In this document: positions 27,159-36,202 of the stretch, piece by piece
Position numbering within the stretch: the stretch's first letter is position 1
Layout: each line of letters opens with the position of its first letter
Assembly (NCBI GenBank): GCA_027486585.1
Contig: JAIXOU010000130.1
Span: forward strand, 1 to 61,001
Length of the DNA stretch: 61,001 nt
From: Verrucomicrobiaceae bacterium
Lineage (GTDB): Bacteria > Verrucomicrobiota > Verrucomicrobiia > Verrucomicrobiales > Verrucomicrobiaceae
Reading direction: 5' to 3'
Program-made: the position numbers and the translations under genes
Notes under the pieces: generated by a model
The model's database searches: none
What the model saw: the letters and a program-made list of their open reading frames with translations, nothing else
Told to the model about the DNA's origin: nothing

Positions 27159-28838
27159 ATGAACACCAAACTCACACTCATCGCCGCACTGCTGCTGGCT
27201 CCGTTAATCTCACTGCATGCCGCCGAGCCCAAGGTCTTCGACATCACGGCCCATGGAGCGAAAGGCGACGGCACGACGCTGAATACCCAGATGATTCAGC
27301 AGGCGGTGGATGCCTGTCATGAGGCCGGAGGAGGCGTGGTGAGCGTTCCCAAGGGAGTCTTCCTCACGGGTTCGTTGCGCCTGAAGAGCGGCGTGGTCTT
27401 GCGCATTGAGAAGGATGCCATCCTACGCGGAAGTCCGAAGATCGCTGATTACGCGGTCGAGACGGCGGAACTGAATTGGTTCGATGCCCAAGACCGCCTG
27501 AACGGGTTCAAGAGCTTCAACACCCAATTCCGCCCGGCGTTGATTTATGCGGAAGACGCCGAGCGGATCGGGCTGGAAGGCGCAGGCGTGATCGACGGAC
27601 AGGGCGGAGCGGACAGCAAGATTTTCCCCAACAAGGACGATGCTCAGCGCCGCCACCCGATCATGCTCCGCTTCGAGCGGTGCCGCGATGTGAAGCTCAC
27701 CGGACTCACGCTGATCGACCCCGGGATGGTGACGACGTTCTTCGTGCGCAGCACGGATATCCAGATCGAGCGCGTCACGGTGCGGAGCCGGACTTCCGCC
27801 GCCTACGGCAATGCCTTCGTCTTCGCCGGCTCACGCCGCGTATCGATCAAAGACTGTGACGCCGACTGCAAGGACGACTGCATCGCCTTGATGACCTTTC
27901 ACCCCGATTGGCCCAACGAGGACATCGATATCAGCGGCTGCCGCCTGTCCACGCGCTGGCACGCCATCCGTATCGGCTGCGAGTCCTTTGGCGCGACGCG
28001 TCGCCTGACGATGCGCGACTGCACGTTCACGGACTGCCAGGGCGGCATTAAGATCGAGTCTTCCGGCGGTCAGACGCACGAGGACCTTTCGTTCTCGAAC
28101 ATCCAGATGACGAAGGTCTGCCAACCCATCATGGTGCTGGCCTCGCGCTTCGCCTTCAGCAAGCACCACCAGACGCGTCGCCCTCCGATAGGGCATATAC
28201 GGAACGTCCGTTTCGAGCACATCAAGGCGGTCGTGGGTGACGGCGGGATCTTGCGGAGCAAGAGCGGATGGGAAGCCCCCTACAAGCGATATTGTTCGGC
28301 CGTGGTGTCGGGACCAGGCAGTCGCATCGAGGACATTTCGTTTTACGACATCGACATCACCTTTCCCGGTGGCGGCACCGCCGAGCAGGCGGCCCGTCTC
28401 GACGTGGGCGAGCTGCTCGAAGCCTTTGAATATCTCAAATGGGCGGTTCCCTTCGACGGTGAACTCCCCGGCTCAGCGCTCTATCTGCGCCACGTCAAAG
28501 GCGTGCGCCTGGAGAACGTGCGGTTCGCCGTGGAGAAGCCCGACGCCCGCGCCTTTATCGCCGGAGATGACGTGCAAGGCCTGACGCTCCAAGGCGTCGT
28601 GGGCAGCGCTCCCGCACCAGTGCCCGGCCTCGCAAAACTCGCTGATGCCAAGAACGTGACCGATAAGGACTGCCGCGTGGAATGTGGCACATCCGTGCCG
28701 GTGCTCATCGCTCCGACGACAGAAGAACTGCGCCGCCTCTCCGAGCTACGCACACGTTCCGCCGCTCTCGACCGCGAAATCCAGCAGAAGGCCGATCAAT
28801 TCGATGTGGAGGCCAAGAAGGATTCCAAAACCAAGTAG
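27159..28838 (+). CDS. GH28 family polygalacturonase-type glycosidase
   Basis: 559-residue secreted beta-helix enzyme, leader MNTKLTLIAALLLAPLISLH. The N-terminus VFDITAHGAKGDGTTLNTQM is the hallmark opening of GH28 polygalacturonases and rhamnogalacturonan hydrolases. The catalytic D-D is in CDADCKDDCIALMTF (Asp239-Asp240), and STRWHAIRIGCES (about residue 267-279) occupies the position of the R-I-K/G-H-G substrate region in variant form. The D-D flanked by cysteines is characteristic of bacterial subgroups that I cannot name. C-terminal residues 520-559 are charged and probably coiled (EIQQKADQFDVEAKKD). An in-frame extension to 27066 is rejected in favour of the leader start. Confidence 0.85.
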   Translation: MNTKLTLIAALLLAPLISLHAAEPKVFDITAHGAKGDGTTLNTQMIQQAVDACHEAGGGVVSVPKGVFLTGSLRLKSGVVLRIEKDAILRGSPKIADYAVETAELNWFDAQDRLNGFKSFNTQFRPALIYAEDAERIGLEGAGVIDGQGGADSKIFPNKDDAQRRHPIMLRFERCRDVKLTGLTLIDPGMVTTFFVRSTDIQIERVTVRSRTSAAYGNAFVFAGSRRVSIKDCDADCKDDCIALMTFHPDWPNEDIDISGCRLSTRWHAIRIGCESFGATRRLTMRDCTFTDCQGGIKIESSGGQTHEDLSFSNIQMTKVCQPIMVLASRFAFSKHHQTRRPPIGHIRNVRFEHIKAVVGDGGILRSKSGWEAPYKRYCSAVVSGPGSRIEDISFYDIDITFPGGGTAEQAARLDVGELLEAFEYLKWAVPFDGELPGSALYLRHVKGVRLENVRFAVEKPDARAFIAGDDVQGLTLQGVVGSAPAPVPGLAKLADAKNVTDKDCRVECGTSVPVLIAPTTEELRRLSELRTRSAALDREIQQKADQFDVEAKKDSKTK

Positions 28839-28852
28839 CGACTCCTCACCGC

Positions 28853-29995
28853 ATGAAACACACGCTCACAATCCTCCCCGCCCTGCTGCTCGCGCCACTG
28901 GCCGCGCTGCACGCTGGTGAACTAAGGCTCGGCGCTGTCTTCTCCGACCACATGGTGCTGCAACGTGACAAGCCCGTGCCTGTATGGGGATTGGCTGATC
29001 GAAGCGAGCAAATCACCGTGGAGTTCGCCGGGCAGAAGGAAACCACCATCGCTGGTATGGATGGCAAGTGGTTGGTGAAGCTCAACCCGATGGCCGCCAG
29101 TGCCGAGCCGAGAACGCTCTGGGTCCGGTCCGGGCAGCAGGACAGGAAAGTCCAGGTGGCTGACGTGCTCGTCGGTGATGTCTGGTTGGCCGCTGGCCAG
29201 TCCAACATGGCCATGAGCGTCGCGAAGTCAGGTGAGAACGCCATTGCCACACGCGAACCCTTGCCGTCCGGCATCCGCTTCTTTGGAGCCGGAACCTGGC
29301 AGCGGATCACGACGGCGGAAGTTCCAAAACAGTCCGCCGTGGCGTGGGCTTTTGCGCGTGAGATCGCCCAAGCTCAAAAGTTGCCCATGGGCATCATCGT
29401 CGTTGCGAAGGGCGGCACTCGTATCGAAGCCTGGATGCCGCGAAGCGCACTGATGCGAACCGAGGCTGGGCGTTCCTTTGCTGCGCTCGCAGATCGGCCC
29501 GAGGTGATCGCCGCCGCTGCTGAAGATGCGCGGGCCTTTGTGCCCTATCCGCAGACAAAACTCTACACCTGGCGCATGGGCCGTGCATTGCCCGCCACGT
29601 TGCACGCTGAGTTCATCGCCCCCCTCGGTGCCTTTTCCCTGCGCGGAGTGCTCTGGTATCAGGGCGAGTCCAATGCCAGCCGCATGGAGGACGCGACGGC
29701 CTATGCGGAGCAATTGCCGCTTCTGGTGCAGTCTTGGCGAGACCAGTTGGAGCAGCCAACTCTGCACGTCATTGTCGTCCAGCTCCCGCACTACGAACAA
29801 CCAGATGCAGAAGGCGGCACCCGGCCTTGGATTCAACTTCGCGAATCGCAGCAACAGGCCGTGAAGACTCTCGCCGACACCACTTTGGTGGACGCCTATG
29901 ACCTTGGCGATCCCTCCAATGTCCATCCGCGCCGCAAGGCCGAACTGGGCCAGCGCCTCGCCACGGCCGCCTTGCGCCATGTTTACCAACCTTAA
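28853..29995 (+). CDS. Sialate O-acetylesterase-family SGNH esterase
   Basis: 380-residue secreted esterase, leader MKHTLTILPALLLAPLAALH. The nucleophile Ser117 lies in WLAAGQSNMAM. RGVLWYQGESNAS is the block containing the Gly-Glu-Ser-Asn oxyanion element, and DPSNVHPRRKAELG near the C-terminus supplies the Asp/His pair. The N-terminal beta domain (LRLGAVFSDHMVLQRDKPVP) is also characteristic. Members are named for 9-O-acetylsialic acid but many PVC and gut homologues act on acetylated plant or algal glycans, so in this setting deacetylation of pectin-like chains is the more likely role. An upstream extension of the frame is excluded by the leader. Confidence 0.85.
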   Translation: MKHTLTILPALLLAPLAALHAGELRLGAVFSDHMVLQRDKPVPVWGLADRSEQITVEFAGQKETTIAGMDGKWLVKLNPMAASAEPRTLWVRSGQQDRKVQVADVLVGDVWLAAGQSNMAMSVAKSGENAIATREPLPSGIRFFGAGTWQRITTAEVPKQSAVAWAFAREIAQAQKLPMGIIVVAKGGTRIEAWMPRSALMRTEAGRSFAALADRPEVIAAAAEDARAFVPYPQTKLYTWRMGRALPATLHAEFIAPLGAFSLRGVLWYQGESNASRMEDATAYAEQLPLLVQSWRDQLEQPTLHVIVVQLPHYEQPDAEGGTRPWIQLRESQQQAVKTLADTTLVDAYDLGDPSNVHPRRKAELGQRLATAALRHVYQP

Positions 29996-30010
29996 CCAAG
30001 GACCAGTTCC

Positions 30011-31840
30011 ATGAAGCCTATTCTCACCCTCCTCTCCGCCCTTCTGCTGCTGGCGCCGCTGGCCATGTGCGACGCCGCCAATGCGGCTCAAGCGAAGCAA
30101 CCCAACGTCCTTCTCATCATCACCGATGACCAGGGCTACGGCGACTTCTCCATCCACGGCAATACGCATCTGCAAACGCCGCACATCGATAGGCTGGGCG
30201 CGGAAGGTGTGCGGTTTGATCGGTTCTATGTGAACTCGTTTTGCGCACCCACGCGCGCGGCTTTGCTCACGGGTCGCTGGCCGCTGCGCACGGGGTGCCA
30301 CGGTGTCACGCACAATGCCGAGGCGATGAAGCCTTCCGAGGTCACGATGGCGGAGGCGCTGCACGAAGGCGGCTATCGCTCGGCTTGTATCGGCAAATGG
30401 CACAACGGTGAGCAGTATCCCTTCACGCCGATGGGCCAGGGCTTCGACGAGGCGTTTGGCTTTAACAACGGGCACTGGAACAACTACTTCGATCCCGTGC
30501 TCCTGCGCGGTTCGAAGCCGGAGCAGACGAAGGGTTACATCACCGACGTGCTGACCGATGAGGCGATGAAGTTCATCACCGCGAATCAGGCGAAGCCCTT
30601 CTTCTGCTACCTCGCTTACAATGCGCCGCACTCGCCGTATCAGGTGCCGGACAAATATTTCGACAAATTCAAGGCCAAGGGCTTCGACAACACCGTGGCC
30701 GCGTTCTACGGCATGTGTGAGAACCTTGATGACAATGTGGGCCGACTGCTCGCGCATTTGGAGTCGTTGAAGCTCGCGGATGACACCATCGTGCTCTTCC
30801 TCACTGACAACGGCGGCACGGCAGGCGTGAAGACTTACAACGCCGGAATGCGCGGCGGCAAAACGAGTGTGCATGAGGGTGGGGCTCGCGTGCCGCTCTT
30901 CATGCGCTGGCCGTCGGCGAAATGGCAACCGCATGTCGTGAAGCCCATCGTGTCGCACATCGATCTCTTTCCCACACTGCTCGATCTCTGCGGCGTGAAG
31001 GCACCCGCAGGGCCGAAGGTGGACGGCATCACGCTGCGTCCGCTTTTGGAAAAGGCCGACAGCAGCGCATGGCCGGAGCGCACCCTGTTCACGCACAATC
31101 CCATCGACGAGACCAACAAGTTCCCTGGAGCCGTGCGCACACAACGCTATCGCCTGGTCCGCGAAATCAAAGGCGCGGCGGGCGGATCGAACGCGAAGGC
31201 CAACGACGCGAGCGCCACAGCTTGGCAGCTCTACGACATGGAGAGCGATCCTAGTGAGACGAAGAACATCGCCGCTGACCAACCGGACATCGTGAAGCAA
31301 CTCAGCGACCGATACGACGCTTGGTTCGCCGACATCTCGCGCGATGGCTTGCAGCGTTTCCCCTTGCCCATTGGCCATGCAGAACACAACCCCGTCGAAC
31401 TCCACGCACCGCAGGCTTACCTCGACAAGCCGCTGAAGTTCGCCAGCGGCCCCGGCTTCGCCAACGACTGGCTTACCGGCTGGACGGATGCGAAAGCGAA
31501 AGTCTGGTTCGCCATCGAGGCGGTCACCGCTGGTGATTATGAGATTGAAATCGCTCTCGCGTGTCCGCCCGCCGACGCCGGTTCACGGCTGCGAATCAGC
31601 GTTGGCAGCGAGTCCTTTGAAACCGTCGTCCCAGCAGCGCCAGCGCGAGAAATCCCACTGCCTCACCGCGATGAAGAAGGATCGGCAAGATACCGTAGCC
31701 GCGACTGGACCACGCTGAAAGCCGGCACGCTCAAGCTCCCGAAAGGCCCGGCCAAACTCACGCTCGAACCACTCACCATGCCCGGCACGCAGGTGATGGA
31801 TTTGAAACAGGTGAAGCTCAAACTTCGATCAGCGCAATGA
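30011..31840 (+). CDS. Formylglycine-dependent sulfatase (CAPTR) with extra C-terminal beta domain
   Basis: 609-residue type I sulfatase. Its leader has one additional Leu (LSALLLLAPLAM) and a different cleavage region. LLIITDDQGYGDFSIHGN supplies the metal aspartates and FCAPTRAALLTGR the activation motif with Cys78. CIGKWHNGE, LTDNGGTAG and GARVPLFMRWP follow. The sulfatase proper ends near residue 465; the remaining 145 residues (WFAIEAVTAGDYEIEIALAC, RSRDWTTLKAGTLKL) form a beta-sandwich, which could bind carbohydrate. It overlaps the next sulfatase start by 4 bases, so the two are probably made together. Confidence 0.88.
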   Translation: MKPILTLLSALLLLAPLAMCDAANAAQAKQPNVLLIITDDQGYGDFSIHGNTHLQTPHIDRLGAEGVRFDRFYVNSFCAPTRAALLTGRWPLRTGCHGVTHNAEAMKPSEVTMAEALHEGGYRSACIGKWHNGEQYPFTPMGQGFDEAFGFNNGHWNNYFDPVLLRGSKPEQTKGYITDVLTDEAMKFITANQAKPFFCYLAYNAPHSPYQVPDKYFDKFKAKGFDNTVAAFYGMCENLDDNVGRLLAHLESLKLADDTIVLFLTDNGGTAGVKTYNAGMRGGKTSVHEGGARVPLFMRWPSAKWQPHVVKPIVSHIDLFPTLLDLCGVKAPAGPKVDGITLRPLLEKADSSAWPERTLFTHNPIDETNKFPGAVRTQRYRLVREIKGAAGGSNAKANDASATAWQLYDMESDPSETKNIAADQPDIVKQLSDRYDAWFADISRDGLQRFPLPIGHAEHNPVELHAPQAYLDKPLKFASGPGFANDWLTGWTDAKAKVWFAIEAVTAGDYEIEIALACPPADAGSRLRISVGSESFETVVPAAPAREIPLPHRDEEGSARYRSRDWTTLKAGTLKLPKGPAKLTLEPLTMPGTQVMDLKQVKLKLRSAQ

Positions 31841-33465
31841 GACCCACCCTCACACTCCTCATCGCCCTGCTGCTCGCGCCGCTGACCGCACTGCACGCGG
31901 CTGATGCCAGCCGACCGAACATCCTCTTCATCATTGCCGACGATCTCGGTTGGGGCGATCTGCGGTGCTATGGCAATCCTGTGATTGACACGCCCACGCT
32001 CGATGGACTCGCGAAGGCTGGAGTTCGGTTCACCGATCATTATTCACCCTCGTCGCTCTGCGCGCCGGCTCGCGCGGGGTTTCTCACGGGGCGCTACAAT
32101 CATCGCACCGGAGCCGTCGATGTGCCGAGCAATCGCGGTCTCGACCGGCTCGATTTGTCCGAGAAGACGTTTGGCGATTACTTCCGTCACGCGGGCTACG
32201 CGACGGCGTTGATCGGCAAGTGGCACAACGGCGCGTATTCTCCGGACTATCTGCCAAACCGTCGTGGGTTCGACCTGTTCTTCGGCTTTCCCAACGGCGC
32301 ACAGGATTACTGGAAATGGAACCTGCTCCACAACGATGCCGCCGTGCCGCACGACGGGCGTTACCTCACGGATGCGCTCAATGACGAGGCCAACACCTTC
32401 ATTCGCGAGCACGCGGCAAAGCCGTTCGCGCTTTGGCTCGCGCATCATGCGCCGCACGGTCCGCTGCAAGCCCCGGAGGCGCTCGTGCAAAAATACGAGA
32501 AGCGCTTGGGCAAGGACGCCACCAAAGCCGTGGCGGTCACCTATGCGATGATCGAGGCGATGGATACGGGTCTGGCGCGGGTGTTTCAGACGCTCAAGGA
32601 CGAGGGCTTGTGGGAGAAAACGATCATCGTGTTCACGAGCGACAACGGCCCCGTGCTGCGGCGCGATGCGGAACTCGGTTCGCAGATGCGCTTCAACGGA
32701 GCCTTCTCCGGCGAGAAGGAGTCGATCTTGGAAGGTGGTATTCGCGTGCCCGGCATTGTCGCCTGGCCCGGTCACATCCAGGGCGGGCGTGTCGAGTCCA
32801 CTCCGGTGCACGGCTGCGACTGGCTGCCCACGCTCTACAGCCTCGCGGGCGAGTCCGCGCCCGTCGGTGCCAAACCGTTCGACGGCCTGAACCTGATGCC
32901 CTTGCTCGAAGGAAAACCGGCGCCCGCAGTGGCCGGGCGTTTCCTGCCGTTCCAACGCAACCGTTACGCGCCCGTGTCGCACGTCAATGCGTGCATTCGC
33001 GAGGGCCGCTGGAAGCTGTATTGGCCCGGCGATGAAGCATCGTTCAGAAAGGACAGCGGCCGCGACAATCCCTCGTTCCAGCGTGGCATCTTGCACCCCC
33101 ATTGGGAGATGCCGCTCGACCGCCAGCTCGATTCGCCCACCACCGCACCGCAACCGCCGCCACGGCTCTTCGACCTCGACGCTGATCCCGCCGAACAGCA
33201 TGACCTCTCCGCCCAGCATCCCGAGATCGTGAAGTCGCTCGCCGCGAAACACGATGCGTGGTTCGTCGAAGTCACCGCTGAGTGGCAACAGTCCCGCGCC
33301 CACATCGTCGAGCAGGACCGAGCCTACTGGAAAGACCGCCCCGCGCCCGATCCAGCCGCCTTGTTCAAAGACTACTGGCAATGGAAAGCCGCCCCGAAAG
33401 GCACCGACCCCAAGACCGCCGACCCGCTGAAGGTCTTCCGCGGCTTCTGGAGTAATGACCAGTGA
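31837..33465 (+). CDS. Formylglycine-dependent sulfatase (S1 family) with CAPAR motif
   Basis: 542-residue type I sulfatase, leader MRPTLTLLIALLLAPLTALH. Metal-site strand ILFIIADDLGWGDLRCYG, activation motif LCAPARAGFLTGR with Cys75, then LIGKWHNGAY, FTSDNGPVLR and GIRVPGIVAWPG. C-x-P-A-R is also accepted by known formylglycine-generating enzymes. It resembles the preceding sulfatase in the GKWHNG region, so the two may be ancient tandem duplicates. The start ATG overlaps the upstream stop (ATGA). Confidence 0.88.
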   Translation: MRPTLTLLIALLLAPLTALHAADASRPNILFIIADDLGWGDLRCYGNPVIDTPTLDGLAKAGVRFTDHYSPSSLCAPARAGFLTGRYNHRTGAVDVPSNRGLDRLDLSEKTFGDYFRHAGYATALIGKWHNGAYSPDYLPNRRGFDLFFGFPNGAQDYWKWNLLHNDAAVPHDGRYLTDALNDEANTFIREHAAKPFALWLAHHAPHGPLQAPEALVQKYEKRLGKDATKAVAVTYAMIEAMDTGLARVFQTLKDEGLWEKTIIVFTSDNGPVLRRDAELGSQMRFNGAFSGEKESILEGGIRVPGIVAWPGHIQGGRVESTPVHGCDWLPTLYSLAGESAPVGAKPFDGLNLMPLLEGKPAPAVAGRFLPFQRNRYAPVSHVNACIREGRWKLYWPGDEASFRKDSGRDNPSFQRGILHPHWEMPLDRQLDSPTTAPQPPPRLFDLDADPAEQHDLSAQHPEIVKSLAAKHDAWFVEVTAEWQQSRAHIVEQDRAYWKDRPAPDPAALFKDYWQWKAAPKGTDPKTADPLKVFRGFWSNDQ

Positions 33466-33478
33466 ATACTCCCATACC

Positions 33479-33931
33479 ATGAAATACACCTTCACACTCC
33501 TCACTGCCCTACTCCTCGCGCCGCTGGCCTCGCTCCACGCCGCCGACGATGTTCGTCTGGCCGTCCAATCCGCCGATGACGCCCGCATCGCCGCCATGAG
33601 TTCGCCAACACGCGACCAACTGGCTGCGATCTTCTCCGACGACCTCCGCTACGCTCACTCCACGGGTGCAGTGGATACCAAGACATCGTTCATCGACACA
33701 CTCACCTCCGGCAAAACGAAGTATCTTCGCTTCGATTACCTTGAGCGCGAGTTCAGCTTCCCCGCGCCAGACATCGCGTTGATGACGGGTCGCGTCGGCA
33801 TCCGGGCCGCGACTGCTGAAGGTGAAGTGGAAAACGCGCTCAGCTTCCTCGCCGTCTGGCGCATGGAGAAAGGCCAGTGGCGTTTCCTCGCGTGGCAATC
33901 CTGCAAACTTCTTCCTGCTTCCAAGCCATGA
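33479..33931 (+). CDS. Small secreted SnoaL/DUF4440-like (NTF2-fold) protein
   Basis: 150-residue secreted protein, leader MKYTFTLLTALLLAPLASLH. The mature part (residues 23-150) has the alpha+beta cone layout of NTF2-like/DUF4440 proteins: helices with DDARIAAMSSPTRDQLAAIF, the L-x-Y-x-H-S-T-G segment DDLRYAHSTGAVDTK, then strands ending in FLAVWRMEKGQWRFLAWQSC. Such proteins can be ketosteroid-isomerase-like enzymes or binding modules; no catalytic assignment is possible. It is the only short non-CAZyme, non-sulfatase product in the array. The stop overlaps the next start. Confidence 0.72.
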   Translation: MKYTFTLLTALLLAPLASLHAADDVRLAVQSADDARIAAMSSPTRDQLAAIFSDDLRYAHSTGAVDTKTSFIDTLTSGKTKYLRFDYLEREFSFPAPDIALMTGRVGIRAATAEGEVENALSFLAVWRMEKGQWRFLAWQSCKLLPASKP

Positions 33932-35031
33932 AACACATCCTCGCACTCCTCACTGCACTCATACTCGTATCGTCCACCGCGCCGTGCGCCGCCGAGCCGC
34001 CCTTTCCCGATGGCATCGAGCATGTGCTCGTCGAAAGCAGTGATTCGGATCGTTACCAGTTCCTCCATGATCCGGCCGTTGAGTTTCATAAGGGTGAGCT
34101 TTTCGTCGCTTGGTATAACTGCCCTGAAAAGGAAATCGTCGGTGAGTCGCTCATTCGCTGCCGTCGCTCGAAGGACGGCGGCAAGACGTGGTCCGCGCTG
34201 GAGGTCATCGCGGAGGACACGAGCCGGGACGGCACCTACTACGTGCCCGCGCAACTGCTCTCGCATGGCGGCGTGCTCCACGCGTTCGTCGGCAAGATGA
34301 AAGGGCACGACATCATCACCACCTGCGCGGTTTTTGTGCTCAATGAGGCGACCCATCGCTGGGAGCCGCGCGGCGACATCGCCGACCTCTTCCTGCCGAA
34401 CTGCCAGCCTTTGAAAATGGCCGATGGCAACTGGATCATGGCCGGGCGTGTGGCGAGCCGCTTCGGCGTCAAACCTCGCATTCCGGCCGTCGCCATCAGC
34501 CGGGGCGATGACCTCACGGGTCGCTGGCAGGTCGTGCCCTTGCTGTCGGAGGAACTCCCCACACCGCATTGCCCCGAAACCACCGTGTGGGTGGAAGGCC
34601 GCGAGCTACTTGCCATCACGCGCAACGAAATGGGCGCGGTGCCGTTCGTGTTTACCAGCCACGACTATGGCCGCACCTGGAGCGCGGTAAAGGATCACGC
34701 ATTCACCGCCTCCACCTCGAAGCTATACGCCGGCCATCTTTCAACAGGCCAACGCTACCTTGTCTTCAATCAGCCCAAGGACGGTGAGAAAGGTTTCAAT
34801 AGCCGCGAAATGCTTGTCATTGGCGTGAGTCGTCCCGGCGAGTCTGCGTTGGCGAAGACCTGGTGCGTGCAGAACCATAGCACGGCCGACCGTCCTGCAG
34901 CGTCGCATTACCCTTGTGCCATCGAGCATGATGGCCGCCTGTTCGTGCTCTACACGGCCGGACTCTCCGGGCGCAGACAATGCGAGCTGGCGATCATTCC
35001 CATCACGTCCCTGCAAGTCTCCGAGAAGTGA
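33928..35031 (+). CDS. BNR/sialidase-fold secreted protein
   Basis: 367-residue protein with a diverged leader (MKHILALLTALILVSSTAPC). Asp boxes SKDGGKTWS (about residue 77) and SHDYGRTWS (about residue 250) and blade motifs such as FHKGELFVAWYNCP and VEGRELLAITRNEMG indicate a sialidase/BNR six-bladed propeller. [14 protein letters not shown] holds an arginine in the position of the second sialidase arginine, but a full catalytic set is not evident. Translation is likely coupled to the preceding small gene through ATGA. The mature N-terminus contains a lone Cys after APC, but no proper lipobox is evident. Confidence 0.7.
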   Translation: MKHILALLTALILVSSTAPCAAEPPFPDGIEHVLVESSDSDRYQFLHDPAVEFHKGELFVAWYNCPEKEIVGESLIRCRRSKDGGKTWSALEVIAEDTSRDGTYYVPAQLLSHGGVLHAFVGKMKGHDIITTCAVFVLNEATHRWEPRGDIADLFLPNCQPLKMADGNWIMAGRVASRFGVKPRIPAVAISRGDDLTGRWQVVPLLSEELPTPHCPETTVWVEGRELLAITRNEMGAVPFVFTSHDYGRTWSAVKDHAFTASTSKLYAGHLSTGQRYLVFNQPKDGEKGFNSREMLVIGVSRPGESALAKTWCVQNHSTADRPAASHYPCAIEHDGRLFVLYTAGLSGRRQCELAIIPITSLQVSEK

Positions 35032-35051
35032 AAGAAGCCTGGAACTTTGCC

Positions 35052-36200
35052 ATGAAACACACACTCATCACCGCTCTGCTGCTACCGCTGGCAGTGCTGC
35101 ACGCCAAAGACCAAGTCACCAATGCCCCAACAACCGGCGATGTCCGCGACGGGCGCGTTGTCCGCACTGCCGACCAAGAGCCGCGCGCTTCCTTGCTTGG
35201 GCAGCCGAGCATCGCCTTGTGGAAGGAGAAGCACCTTGTCGTGGCTTATCAAAAAGGCATCGCGGGCAAGACCGACATGGGCAGCATCGACGCCATCGTT
35301 TCCAGCAACGACGGCGACTCCTGGAGTATCCCGAGCACGATCTTCGACCACGAGCAGCGGCATGGCGCGATGCAGTTCGGCTATTGCAATGCGGTGCTCT
35401 ACCATCCGCCGGGGCAGGAGGTGCTGTGGTGCTTTGCGATGCGCTGCCCGTTGAACTATGCCGACAGCGAGGACTCGCATCTCGCCGCTGCCTACAGTGG
35501 CGATGGCGGACGCTCTTGGAATCCTGTGGAACTGGCCATGCACTACACGGGGCCGCTTGTCATCCTCGGTGAAATCCAGCGCATCATCGAAAACGGCCAG
35601 CCCATCTATCTGCTGCCCGCGCATCGCAACACGAAACGTGCCGATCCGCTCGGTCAGCGCGAGCATTTTGTGCTGCGCAGCACCAGCCTGCTTGATTGGC
35701 ATCTCGGTGGCTATGTGCCGCAGCCAGAGCCGGGAAAAATCTTCCTGCACGAAGGTCAGATCGCCGTCATCAACGAGCAGCAGCATCTCAAGATGGTCAT
35801 GCGGACCGCCGAGGGACGAAAGGAGGGCGGCGCGCTCAATCCTCCCCGCGCCTGGTCAAGCACCAGCACCGATGGCGGCAAGACGTGGAGCACCGCCCAG
35901 GAGGAGCTGGACCTTTGGAACACCGTGTCGGAAGGATGGTTCGGCCAGTCGCGCACCGGCACTCAGCTCTACGTTTACAATGACGGCCCCGCATGGAGCC
36001 GCATGGCGCTGCGCTATAAGGTGAAGCCGGCGAACGGCGCATGGAGCGACGAGCGCACCTTCTTCGAAGCCGGCATCCACAACTCCTATCCCACGCTCAT
36101 CGAAACAGCGCCCGGCGAGTTCCGCGCGGTGTGGGACAGCGGCGATGAGAAACGGAGCCGCCGCTCAATTCGCTTTGGGAAGCTCACCCTCAAAAACTAA
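35052..36200 (+). CDS. BNR/sialidase-fold secreted protein
   Basis: 382-residue protein with a shortened leader ([20 protein letters not shown]). Three Asp boxes are readable: [18 protein letters not shown] and STDGGKTWS, plus blades [20 protein letters not shown] and [20 protein letters not shown]. It belongs to the exo-alpha-sialidase-like superfamily and is adjacent to two more members, giving three consecutive propeller genes. Each is divergent, so this is family expansion rather than recent tandem duplication. Function in glycan cleavage or binding is unproven. The frame extends upstream to 34980, but the leader begins at 35052. Confidence 0.7.
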   Translation: MKHTLITALLLPLAVLHAKDQVTNAPTTGDVRDGRVVRTADQEPRASLLGQPSIALWKEKHLVVAYQKGIAGKTDMGSIDAIVSSNDGDSWSIPSTIFDHEQRHGAMQFGYCNAVLYHPPGQEVLWCFAMRCPLNYADSEDSHLAAAYSGDGGRSWNPVELAMHYTGPLVILGEIQRIIENGQPIYLLPAHRNTKRADPLGQREHFVLRSTSLLDWHLGGYVPQPEPGKIFLHEGQIAVINEQQHLKMVMRTAEGRKEGGALNPPRAWSSTSTDGGKTWSTAQEELDLWNTVSEGWFGQSRTGTQLYVYNDGPAWSRMALRYKVKPANGAWSDERTFFEAGIHNSYPTLIETAPGEFRAVWDSGDEKRSRRSIRFGKLTLKN

Positions 36201-36202
36201 TC

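Noticed and set aside
29228..31405. Long antisense open frame (725 codons) across the esterase and sulfatase genes
   Set aside because: It mirrors two well-supported + strand genes in a GC-rich region, has no family signature and spans their junction. Similar antisense frames at 32044-33597, 47957-49456 and 50822-52654 are rejected for the same reason.
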